Source: Phallusia mammillata (Eukaryota > Chordata > Ascidiacea > Phlebobranchia > Ascidiidae). Taken from it: a stretch of 64,000 nucleotides of DNA. A program made the translations under genes and the position numbers. Shown in pieces: positions 12,201 to 22,600 of the stretch. Each line of letters begins with the position of its first letter. The first letter of the stretch is position 1. The notes beneath the pieces were generated by a model that was not told where the DNA came from, made no database searches, and was given only the letters and a program-made list of their open reading frames with translations. The stretch lies in NCBI GenBank assembly GCA_003260075.1, contig QLIY01000485.1:1-64000 (forward strand), read 5' to 3'.

Positions 12201-15009
12201 TGTTAATGGATTTTTAAAGGTAAGTAAAGGATCATTTAAAAAGTACACTCTATTCAAACAGTGCCTGTGTAGCTCAGTTGGTAGGGTGCGAGTCCCGGAA
12301 ACACTTCTGTTGTGGGTTTGAATCCCACCACAGGCTAGATTTTTCTGCCTATGTCTTGCCTGATGGGAATGCTTAGTGACCGGATGATTCAGTATAACGT
12401 TATACTATAACGCAGGGGTGCCCAACCTTTTTTCACTCGCGATCGACTTTTGGGGTAGTTCAACTCTCGAGATCGACTTTTGAGGTAGTTCAACTCTCAA
12501 GATCTACCATTCCAATACAAATTAGCAAAGACATAGCGAGTACCAGAACAAAGTAACAATTACTACTCCAACTATTACTTTTGTAACGTAACAAAGCGCC
12601 TACTTATCAACTTATTAACATATCCTTATGATTAATTCACACAATAAAGTCATCCATGTACAGCAACGCGTTACAAAGCAACTGTTTTAAATATTTTTTT
12701 GCAACCCTTGCGATCGACTTGAGATCAGTCCGAGATCGACCAGTCGATCGCGATCGAAGGGTTGGGCACCCTTGTTTTAGACCGTCATAAACTTTCCAAA
12801 ACTAGCAAAAAAGTGTGTTTTGTTAGAAAATGACATATCAGTTTGTATTAAACACGAACGAAAATCTAAGTTAATGTGGTTAAGATAATCTTTATATGTA
12901 AGTAGACGAGTACTTGACTTCTGGTAAAGTGTGTATGACTGAATCCTAAGTTTCTACTTGCCACCGAAAACAACGCTACAGCAGCCCGATTGCGGTATGC
13001 CGCATTTTTGATGTGCTTTGCAAACCAGTTTGCCTTCACGGTATTCGTTTGTTTGAGAAGCCCAAGGTTTCTTGTTGCGTCCAAAGGCCTGAGTAGGGAA
13101 CTGACATTTTCATACACACCGGTTACGAAGTAGCTTGTTTGTTTTCCGCAGTTGTATGACGAAAAAGATATGTTTCACTGAAGACGCANAGATGAGTCGT
13201 TATCTGGTAAGGGATTCGGACATTTGTGAAGCACGAAATGGTGGTCAAAAGTGCCCCGAGCCCATCAACTTGACGGCTTTGTCAAAACACTGCAAACAAA
13301 GCCTTTTACGAGCAACAAAGGCAAGTCCAAATTCACGTTACGATGTTTGGATACAGACACGACGGTTGCATACGCCTGAAAATAGCAGCTGATGTAAATT
13401 GGGGTGTTCCAAGTAGAAGATTATAGGAAGGCTGCTGATTGCTGGGCTACAGTAAAGTTCAACGTTAAAAAGTTTTGGCTGTTTTATGCAGTAACCTCTC
13501 GTTTAAATTGTTGATGCATACTTTCAGGCATGGACCCGTACAACCTTAATTGTTTTTTTGCTTTTGAACGTAGAAACATACCACTGTATTTTGCCTTTAA
13601 AAGCAGAAAAACATTTCCAAGCCGATCAGAAAAGACAACCACATAACCCAGTGGTTCTCAACTGGTGGTCCATGGTGACTTTTTGGGTAGTCCACAGGAC
13701 GTCCACTAAATTTGTTGATAAACGAAAGATGATTGCATATTATATATAGAAAAAGTATTAAAATGCTAGCTGTTAATAATAGTATATCACTTCTTAAAAT
13801 CGGTTTAAAAGAATTATGTTTCAAGCCGAAATGGTTGTTTCGTATGCGAACTTCATTCTTGCTTCAAAAAGAAATGGTCCACGATATTATTTTCACTGGG
13901 CCGGTGGTCCATGGCCCGAAACGAGTTGAGAACCACTGACATAAGCTTTTACTTGCCGTTGTTACCTGTAGGTGATATATCTGTGCAAGCTCGAGGGGCT
14001 GGTGCCTTTGTTGACGAACCGGTCGCTGAGCGTCAAAGTTGTACACCTTGTTCGTGATCCAAGAGCAACGGTGAACTCAAGGATGGTTGATAGTCCAAAC
14101 CCTATCGGGTGGGTGTTATTTGTGGAAACGGGCCGTTCAATTTCACATAATTCAACAGTTATTTTAATTAAAGGTTTAATCAATGGTTATTACACAGTGT
14201 TTTGACATGTTTGCGTTGAATTCTGTTTTCCTTTGTTTATCGTTCACTGTACTACGCGCGTTCAGTGTTATTTATCCTGACGAAGGCGATGTGTAAAGGA
14301 CGTCGAAATGTCGGTATAAAATATAGTTGCCAAAGAAGTGCTCTAAAAAGTTAATTATTTTAGTTTTTGTTTGTTTTTAAAATTTGCCCAGCTCATGTTA
14401 AACTTATACAACATGTCGTAAACTCTTTTAGGTATTAGTGTATGGGGGGGGGGAGTTATTTTAGTTTTTGTTTGTTTTTAAAATTTGCCCAGCTCGTGTT
14501 AAACTTATACAACATGTCGTAAACTCTTTTAGGTATTAGTGTATTTAACATGTTTTTGTTACTCTGGTAGAGCTGAAGCCAACGCTATATGCAAACGGTT
14601 GGTAGAAAACACTCTGTTTGCGAAGAACGTCATACAACAAGGCGAGCTCAGCAAGCAATACATCCGAGTCAGACATGAGGACTTTGCCCTGAATCCCATA
14701 GAAATCACACAACATATATATGATTTCGTTGGAATCAACATGAATCCCACCATCAAGAAATGGCTCAAAGAGGCGACTTCGCAACAAAACGATGCAAACC
14801 TTTCTGTAAAGCAATCACAAGGCACTAAACGAAACGCGGCCAAAGTTATCTCTGCTTGGAGAAACAAGCTGTCCTGGGATAAGGTACAGATGGTGCAAAA
14901 GATATGCTCGGAACCACTGGATCTGCTCGGTTACCGGCGTTTTGATTCTAAAAACGATCTTAAGAGCATTGAGTCGATTCCCCATGTTATGAAAACAGAC
15001 GCAAAGTGA
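9235..15009 (+). CDS. Carbohydrate sulfotransferase, copy 2 (complete)
   Basis: Four exons: 9235-9641, 13152-13320, 13972-14108, 14571-15009. Phases agree and give 383 residues. Residues ~8-27 are a signal-anchor helix (LLVILVITIFLY), so it is a type II Golgi membrane enzyme. QMRSGSSVLGEIF (63-75) is the 5'-phosphosulfate loop, YEPL follows, and HLVRDPRATVNSR (216-228) is the 3'-phosphate site. The C-terminus ends in an LLGYRRF-type segment. This matches the Gal/GlcNAc/GalNAc 6-O-sulfotransferase (CHST) group that sulfates glycans with PAPS; substrate cannot be told. An in-frame ATG at 9181 or a GTG-type start at 9172 would only lengthen the cytosolic tail. Exon 2 contains an N at 13189 and ends at AAAG|GCAAGT, apparently a GC-AG intron. 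Intron 1 (9642-13151) contains a DEPDC5 fragment that probably does not belong. Confidence 0.85.
9772..10050. repeat. Cccgaa-rich repeat
   Basis: Multiple CCCGAA/CCCGAC motifs (e.g. AACCCGACCCGAACCCGAA), also seen in a weaker copy at about 5620-5660. It lies in intron 1 of sulfotransferase copy 2. Family not recognised. Confidence 0.4.
10130..10447. mobile_element. hAT element, 3' end cut at N
   Basis: Starts CAGGGGTGCCCAACC after the flank ttttagac (10122-10129) and is rich in GATCGA. It stops at GATCGAAGG directly before an N at 10448, missing the terminal GGTTGGGCACCC end seen in the copy at 12413-12774. Its matching target duplication is not here but after that other copy, at 12775-12782. 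Confidence 0.85.
10526..12219 (+). CDS. DEPDC5: DEPDC5, first five coding exons (fragment)
   Basis: Exons 10526-10568, 10706-10812, 11598-11720, 11810-11950 and 12037-12219 keep phase and encode 199 residues starting MKPFKLKIH. The match to the N-terminal domain of DEPDC5/Iml1, the GATOR1 subunit that restrains mTORC1 under amino-acid shortage, is clear. Examples are FKDQYISRSDM, KKHLLNSCVHI and FIQMSAEMW...FERAVNGFL. All splice sites are good (final donor GTAAGT). DEPDC5 is ~1600 residues in animals; the remaining exons, including GAP-active and DEP regions, are absent. The fragment begins 78 bp after an N and ends before a hAT copy, inside an intron of another gene on the same strand. A misjoined contig or a recent partial capture explains this better than a nested gene. 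Confidence 0.85.
12263..12335 (+). pseudogene. tRNA-like sequence (SINE head or tRNA pseudogene)
   Basis: 73 nt with a perfect 7-bp acceptor stem (GCCTGTG/CACAGGC), a 5-bp T stem (GTGGG/CCCAC) and A/B-box-like motifs TAGCTCAGTTGGTAG and GGTTTGAATCC. The anticodon stem pairs poorly and position 33 is not T, so it is unlikely to be a working tRNA. The 3' flank (GTGACCGGATGATTCAGTA) resembles DNA near 2600 and 16100, suggesting a tRNA-derived SINE. Confidence 0.55.
12413..12774. mobile_element. hAT element, full length
   Basis: Starts CAGGGGTGCCCAACC and ends GGTTGGGCACCCTTG; carries an internal ~30-bp duplication not in the copy at 10130. Its left flank ctataacg does not match its right flank ttttagac. 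The right flank instead matches the left flank of the 10130 copy. Confidence 0.88.
13649..13938. mobile_element. hAT element (CAGTGGTTCTCAA family)
   Basis: Inverted ends CAGTGGTTCTCAACT and AGTTGAGAACCACTG with near-perfect 8-bp flanks acataacc/acataagc. The corresponding site in copy 1 (near 200) is empty. Confidence 0.85.
14341..14547. repeat. Local duplication around a G run
   Basis: About 95 bp ending at 14446 recur from 14455 after a run of G. The copies include the upstream polypyrimidine region of the last sulfotransferase exon. Confidence 0.8.
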
Positions 15010-15013
15010 TTTG

Positions 15014-15954
15014 CACAAGTAATCCTGGATGTTGAAGACTGTTTTATTCATGCATGATGCAATTTTATTTATGCACATTGTTTGCAGCAACATACTATGA
15101 CGAAATAAGCTATTGCTGCCAGGCATAATGTATGACCAAGTATTGCTCATCCAGCAGTTTTATTGTAAACAATCGACGTTTCGACGTCCTATACAAGACG
15201 CCTTCATCAGGATAATGACATAACTTGCAGGACAAATTTCTTTTAAAGCGACAAAATGCAAACCACACACATGTAAAACAGCGATAACNTAAGCATGACA
15301 CTTTTTTTGCTATACTTATGCGTGGCACTTAGATGTTTTTTAACTTGACGACTAACTACTTTTTGTTGAAAGTTAACTATTCGTTGCACAAACATGTAGC
15401 TTGTCAGTATAATCAATAATTATGTGTTCGGGTGACTTGGCTCATATACTGCGTTGAAATGTTTTACAAATAGTTTTGCATCTGCGGTAAATTGAGCATA
15501 GACATTTTAGGTGGCAATGTTAAACCCCACCGGAACAAGTTTGCCTAAGTTTGTATTTTACTAAAACTGTTCCACGGGGGGGGGGTGCAAGTGATCCTGG
15601 GTGTTGAAGACTGTTTTATTCATGCATGATGCAATCACATTGTTTGCAGCAACATACTGTGACGAAACTTAAGCATGACATTTTTTTTACTATACTTATG
15701 CGTGGCACTTGATTTTTTTTACTTGACGACTAACTACTTTTTGTTGAAAGTAAACTATTCTTTGCACAAACATGTAGCTTTTCAATGTAATCGATAATTA
15801 TGTGTTCGGGTGACTTGGCTCATTTGCTAAGTTGAAATGTTTTACAAATAGTTTTGCATCTGCGGTAAATTGCACATAGACGTTTTAGGTGGCAATGTTA
15901 AACCTCACCGGAACAAGTTTGCCTAAGTTTGTATTTTACTAAAACTGTTCCACT
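15014..15954. repeat. Local duplication around a G run, with an extra segment ending in N
   Basis: The 3' flank of sulfotransferase copy 2 occurs twice around G run 15577-15586. The first copy has an extra ~185 bp (15105-15289) that ends exactly at an N. That extra piece holds the TGCCAGGCATAATGT repeat and a CGACGTTTCGACGTCC motif. Confidence 0.75.
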
Positions 15955-16261
15955 GCATAAACGTAGTGTTGGGCGTTTATAAGTTGACAAAGCCATTACT
16001 GTGTTGTATATAAAAGAGAGAGAGGCCGATGCTAAAAGTAAAAAGTAAGTTTAAAACGGCCATAGTACGCCAAGCATTCTTGCTTGCTTGAGCGACCGGT
16101 TTGATTCGATATAACGCCTTTAATATGCCTGACGTACTATGATTTATAAATAAACGTGTCGTGATCGATGGTCTGTGCGAACCCTTCAAGGCCGATCCCA
16201 GTTGTGTGCGTATGTTCACCTTATGTCAAGTTTAACGAAAAATTGAAAGCGAATTGAGTTT

Positions 16262-16399
16262 GAAATGAAAAATTTTGTTGTTGTAAGTTTTGATTTATTG
16301 GACAGCAAAATCAAATGTGAAAAAGGGGGGGGGGGGAAATGAAAAATTGTTTTGTTGTAAGTTTTGATTTATTGGACAGCAAAATCAAATGTGAAAAAG
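16262..16399. repeat. 63-bp duplication around 12-G run
   Basis: 16262-16324 and 16337-16399 are nearly identical, separated by 12 G. Confidence 0.85.
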
Positions 16400-17599
16400 A
16401 TTCAATTTACTTGCAATACAACAAGCAACTCATCTTAAGAATAACGCATTCAGGCGTTATCCTGTCCATCGAACATAAAAAATTAATCAAACAAGCATAT
16501 TTTCGGAGTAGTAGACCTCAATGACATCCACGAGGTGTCAACAAAGAGTTAGATTTCAGTAAAAGAGAAAATCATACAAAACTGTAATGCTCTTCAGAAT
16601 ACACAACATAAGCTAGACATATATGCCTATAGGCACGGCAACAGTCTTTCAAATGATTAAAGTTATCTTACTGTGGTTCAACGACGAATAAATAGAGGTT
16701 CAAAAATATGATTTCTGCATGTTTAAGATTATCAAGCTATTAGTTTGTTTGTCAGTGTTTACCTGAAAATTATTGATAATATTTAATTGATCAAAATAAC
16801 AAACTTAGATTAGGTGACAAGTTATGTCATGTATTTTACCACTTTTAAATCTACATTCGGTTAAAATACAACATTGCTTTGTGTTGGAAGAGAAACCAGG
16901 AAGCACGATATTGTAAAATAAGCAGAATTAAACATTGAATATGTTCTTAGAGAAAGTAGAGTATTTTTAGGACTATTTGTTCAGCCACTTGCATATAAAT
17001 GGCCAAGCCCAGTGTTATGGTGTATCTTATTTACTAAAGACAAAACTTGCTCGTAATGTAGCATTAATTATGTTTTAAAGTAGAGTAAGTATAGAGTAAA
17101 ATATTGTTAAAATATTGTAAAATATAACATATTTAGCTGAGTCACTTGTAACTTTGCATGTAAACTTTTCAAGCGCAGTATTATGGTGTTTCTTTAGCAA
17201 TGAGCTGTTCTAAGGACAAAATTTGTTCGCAATGCAACTTTAAACATGTTTTAAGTGAGCAGAAAGCAAGATTTGTTAACTACTTGTTAAGCCACTTGCA
17301 AACTTACATGTAAATTTTTCAAGCACATTATTATGATGTATCTTAAGCAAGTGAGCTGTTCTGAGGCTAAAATTTACTCTTAATACCGCATGTGCATTTA
17401 GAGTTTGTAGAAAACAACAGCAGAGAGGACGAAACAATCGCTTTAGTCACAGCAGAAACAACAACAGTCGGGCCCGGCGCCTTCTGTTTTTGCCCTGGAA
17501 AGAATAGTTGAGCTCACAGTTGCGCTGTGCAGGCGGGAAATAGGGGATATGACGTCATGAACAGTGTGCTGCGTTTGATTTAGTGAAATGTCAAAGAAA

Positions 17600-18240
17600 A
17601 GCGACGCGATTATGCCACGTTGGGCGTGATGGGTCGGTGTAAGGCGTTGACAACTGTTTGCAAATCGATTAGAGGCATTAGAAGGAGTTTTAAGTTTTTA
17701 CGCAATATATTAAAAAGTAAATCTGTGGTATTGAAAAAAAAAAGAATACAGGATTTGCTGTTGGTAGCTGTGCAAATTAGTTACGTACTTCAGTTAACTG
17801 TACTTGGGCGTTTTGGCATAAGTTGACATTAGACGCTGTTTCATGTATTTTAGGATTAGGATGAAAGAAACAAGAATATCAGTTAGATGGTGTACATTAG
17901 TTCGGGTCGGAAAGAAAAGTACCAGTGTTTCGAAAACACTTTAGAGTGAATGTATGGTTGATGGTCTCTATTTACAGAAAAGGCTTTGCTGTGCGATAGC
18001 TGTGCAAAATAGTTACGTACAGTTGAAACTATTTGGTTGTTTGGCATTACTTTGCATTAGAGGCAGTTTTGGGGCGTTAGGAAAGAAAGAAAAAGACTGG
18101 TTTAATATGGTGTCTATTTGTCCAGGTCGAAAATAAGAAAAGTGTCAGGAAAAGCGTGGCTGCGGGGTTGTTATGCAAATTAGTTACGTACGTTAGATTG
18201 AAAACCTTGGCCGTAGAGTTTAGTGTGTTTAGTAGACATT
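17600..18240 (+). repeat. Three diverged repeats, ~170-230 bp units
   Basis: The motif GCAAATTAGTTACGTAC recurs at about 17772, 18002 (one mismatch) and 18173, each preceded by an AGGNTTTGCTGT-like or GTGGCTGCGG stretch. Units two and three also share a GGTGT...TTNGTCCGGGTCG-like segment upstream. Short ORFs across them (17620-17826, 17954-18136) are not convincing genes. Function unknown. Confidence 0.5.
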
Positions 18241-19435
18241 CAAGTTGTGTGCTGATTTAAGCAAAATAATTCTCAGCATTTTGGGAAAAAAATTTCAGTG
18301 TGATTTGTGTGAAAATAGAGCAACAAAATAAAAGTCATGTGATCAGCAGAACATGTAATGAACCTCTACACACAAACAGCACAACTTGAATGCGATACCA
18401 AAAAAATAACAACTGATGGTACATAGCGTTTCGTTTAAATTGGGCGGACGGGCATGTTTTCAGTTAGTATATCCCGCTAACTATGCTAGAATACACGGAA
18501 AGTGCTTTGTACGCAGCGTTCACATGGAGTTCGGCTATCAGTGGTGATTGGGGACAATTCTTATTCTGCACAGGATATCCCGAAAACAGACGCCGCAGCG
18601 TGTGAGCGCTTTAAGCCCGGGGAAACGAGATTGCTGGCAGTTGCAGTATTAAAAGCTGAGAGGAAACTCTGGTGGTCAACTCATGCACCACAATATGTTA
18701 GAGCAAGCTCTATTTCAGTTTTTGTTGCGATGGCGGCTTAAATTTTGACAGTGTGCTTTAAAAACGTCGGATGAAAGTCAGGATTTTGTCTCTTTTGCCC
18801 AACGAAAGCACAGCAAAAATGAAAACACATAAAAGCACATCCAAGCCAATTGGTTGTTGAAAACATATATTTGAAATGTAGTACACAAAGCTTTTTCTCA
18901 TTTACCTTGATAAACTATTGAATGTATATATAAGAAGAAAAAGACGAAAACCTTTATAGTAATCGTATGTGGAAAGAAAATAATTTTTGAGGTAAAGACG
19001 TTATAAACCTAAAGGTAACATCCTAGTACTTTAATAACGTGAGACCCCGGCTATAACGCACCTGATGCGTACGTAAACTACATTCACAAGAAGAGATTAA
19101 GGTAGCAAACCTTGAGGTTGAAGTAATGCTTTAGTAGCCTAATTAATAACTTGATATCTAGAACCCAGAAATTGGGCACGTAAAACAAGTTTGCAGGAAG
19201 TATTCAAGTTAAGATTGCGCCTCGCAGCAATAGTGTAACCATATCTGCTAAAAGTTGTAGAACGGTTGAAAGAAAGCCTCAGTGTTTAAAATAACATGAG
19301 ATCTCGGCTAACGGACCTACGCAACAAAAATACATTTGAAAGAGGTTAAATCTACATAAACGCCACAGTTTTCTGCTTTGGATTGCGTAAAAGTTCGGGT
19401 TTGATATTTTTTTCTATCATGCATGCATTGCGTTG
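18241..19435. other. Intergenic, no supported gene
   Basis: A 79-codon ORF at 18502-18741 resembles nothing I know and lacks supporting context. The rest is AT-rich, upstream of the nine-exon gene that starts at 19660, and probably includes its promoter. Confidence 0.4.
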
Positions 19436-19662
19436 ATTTGTCATGAGTTAAATTTTGTGCATAGAAAACAACTAAACTTTTCCAGAATGGTTTGTACTTG
19501 GACCCGACAGGTGAGGGTCTGTTTAAGTCGTTGTGAATATGAGTGGGGGGGGGGGTATTTGTCATGAGCTCAATTTTGTGCATAGAAAACAACTAAACCT
19601 TTCCAGAATGGTTTATTCTTGGACCCGACAGGTGAGGGTCTGTTTAAGTCGTTGTGAATATG
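19436..19662. repeat. Duplication of 5' region and start codon around G run
   Basis: 19436-19541 and 19555-19662 are near-identical and separated by 11 G. Each contains GTTGTGAATATGAGT, so the ATG of the downstream gene is present twice; only the second continues into an open reading frame. Confidence 0.85.
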
Positions 19663-22600
19663 AGTTTAGAACCTCTTAAGGGGGAAAGCAACGAAACAAC
19701 ACAAAAAGCGTCGACCGGTTTTGAAGACATTGAAGACGATTCGGAAAGTCTCAATTCAACGGCAGTTGACGGAGACGAAAGGCGGATATTTATTTCCGAC
19801 GAAAGTTTTACGAAACAACCGCTACCCACTGAATTTTCAACTCCAGATCCGAAAAACGGGAAGACTACACCAGAAAAGGAAACTACCAAAGTTCACGACA
19901 TCACAGAGGAGGAACTTTTGGAGCAACAGGTATATTAGAACCACATTTTGTTGCATTCTTGTTAAAATGTATTAGGTTTTGCCACAGATAAGACCAAACA
20001 TTAGCCGATAAAAAGTTGAAACAGTCACCCTTGATGTTTTTTGGGCTCGTCGAAATGATGGAAGCAAATTAGATTTATGTTGATGTTTCAAATTAAAAGT
20101 TAAAGGGTTCATGCTTTCTGTAGAATGCAACAAGAGTAACTAACTTACAGTTAAAGTTTTGCCCCGAATAAGACCAAAAAACAAACAACAAAAATTAAAA
20201 CAATATGGACCCTAAGATTTTGTACAATACAATTCGACAAAATGATGGAAACAAATCAACCTAACGTTTCCAAAACGTTTGAATAATATAGAATGTCCCT
20301 TTTTTGTCTTTGTATAAGACCAAAAGTTAACCAATAAAAAGTTGAAGCGATCGCCTCTTAAGTTTTTGAACATTAAATTTCGTCGAAATGATCGAAGAAA
20401 ATAAACCTAATATTGCCAAAACGTTTGAGTACCCTTTTGCGCCTATTTGTGCTGTTATATCTTATTCGCCATTAAACTTATACTTAGATCCGTTTACTAG
20501 GTTCCCAACCTAATGTTGTTTTCCAATTTAAAGTAATGGGTTCTTACTTTTTCGGGTTGTTTTTTAATCTATTAAAAGACATAAGCAGTGAGCCGTTTAA
20601 TACTACATGGTACTTAAGAACACCGGAATGTATACAATAAGGATCCAAATCAAATTTAAACTGTTTAATCACTTTATGTTATTTCTCTATCTTAAATTTA
20701 AATCCAAAAAAAGGGGTTCATACTTTTTAAAGTTATCATTTTGTGAATGAGCCTTTATGTATAGCCTACGCCATAAAATGACACGTACTATACAGTTTAA
20801 GTCTACAGTTTACAAGCGTTAATTTCTGTATTTATAAATATACCGGAATGTATATAAGGTTTTAACCAAATTTCACCAAAATCTTTGTACAGTCACTGAA
20901 GGAGGGAGAAAGGCAACCGGAAGATATCAATAACTCAAGCGAAGAAATTCGGGACGCGTTTTCCGTGTCAAGGTATGAGAGTCTGCTAAAGAGCTTTGAC
21001 ATCCAAACTCCAACTAGGTTAGAAACTACTTGGCCAAAAACTTAAACGCCTAAATCAAGTCTTTCGCAAAACATAAAACAAAGCAAATCTGTTCCTCAGT
21101 TTATGAACAAACAAATACTACCTTAAAAGACAACAACGGTTGCTGGAATAAATATATTGCATAATTTAGTAATGATAAAATCAATTGTTTAGGTCTTTTC
21201 TGAAACACAACTGACACTTTATATTTTCGTTATATTCGTACAGAATCGCAACTTCTTAAGCGCTTTTTGACCAGGTGTTACAAGCCACTTGAGGAAAACT
21301 TGCCTAAAACGTCTAAGTCGAGTCATTCCCAAAACATATGAAACAAAATTCATTGGGTTTTTGAATAACACCACTGCCCAAAACGACAAAAACAATGCAG
21401 ATTTTAATTGCACATAAGATAGAATAAATTGTTCGAGTGATTCCTGGAACATTATTGAGGCTATCTATTTTCGTCATATCCGAAAATCGCAACTTCCGAC
21501 AAGAAAACGTTGACAGCATTACGTTTTAAAAAGTGATGACACATGATACGATTTCATGAGCAATCACGGGACAGGTAATATCACGAATTCATGATCTTGA
21601 AAATCATGTGACGTTTTCACTTCAACACATGACAAACACTCATGCCTTTAGTATACAATCGAAAATTGTTTCACATTACATGTCTTCGCCCATCAGTTTC
21701 ATAGGACACTTAAGGGCTTAGATTTACAAAGAGCATTGAAAGCAAAAAATCCGAAAAAGAAGACGGTAATGTAAAAGTTAATCTAAAAGCACAGGACGAC
21801 AAAAGTTTGTGATATTTTTTAAACTTTAAGGTTGTATTTTTTTAATCAATTTTCAAATGCGTTAAAAGAATGATACCTAACAGTTTATTTGTTTGTACAA
21901 GATTTAAAGTGTAGGTAATGTTAACACTTGTTGCAACTTGTGTTCAATTTTGTGTTCAACTTTTTTTTTTAGATTGTTCATTTTTTCATTTTTTCATAAG
22001 CTTTCGTTGTAAATTTGCTAAAGCGGTAAAAGTAAAAACGATCTATTAAGTGTGTACAGGCTTAATTTAAACACTTTTCGCAACTTGTTTGTATGTGTTA
22101 TTCTGTAAAAGTTGGTCTGAAAAGTATGTGCTTCCGGTTGTGTATTCTAGGAATAATAACAAACAGTTCACTTTATTTGGGCAGTTGATAATAATATCTA
22201 GCAGTTCATTTAAACACCTCTAGCAACTTGTTCATATTTTATAAGAAAAGTTAATCTGTATGTTTCTGGTTGTGTTTTTGTAGGAATAGTATCTATTTTC
22301 TGGCATAACAGTTTATTTTAGTTGGGCAGTAGATTTTTAACCCCTTATGTAACGTGTACATGTTTTATGTTGTAACACAGAACCGACTTATCAGCTCGAA
22401 TTCAACAATCAGATTCCGTCACCGGTTTGCCCAGTGACGACAACAAACCAACGGATCTTACTCAGGTAAACAGAGTTCGATGGAAACGCGCAATTCGAGT
22501 TAAAACGAGTTGACGTCGAGTCGTTGCCACCAGTAGGATGCTGTAGGCGAGAGTTTGGTTTGGAAAGTTGCTGATTGGATTATTAGCAGGAAATGCAATA

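Larger units (their letters stand above)
13450..17470 (+). repeat. Segmental duplication, right block
   Basis: Paralogue of 1-5485: carries exons 3-4 and the 3' flank of sulfotransferase copy 2. From 15010 to 17470 I see no gene, only flank that matches 1652-5485 without its three hAT insertions, plus two internal duplications joined by G runs (15577-15586 and 16325-16336). Confidence 0.8.

Noticed and set aside
12263..12335. Functional tRNA gene
   Set aside because: Anticodon stem mispaired and no T at position 33; kept as a tRNA-like relic.
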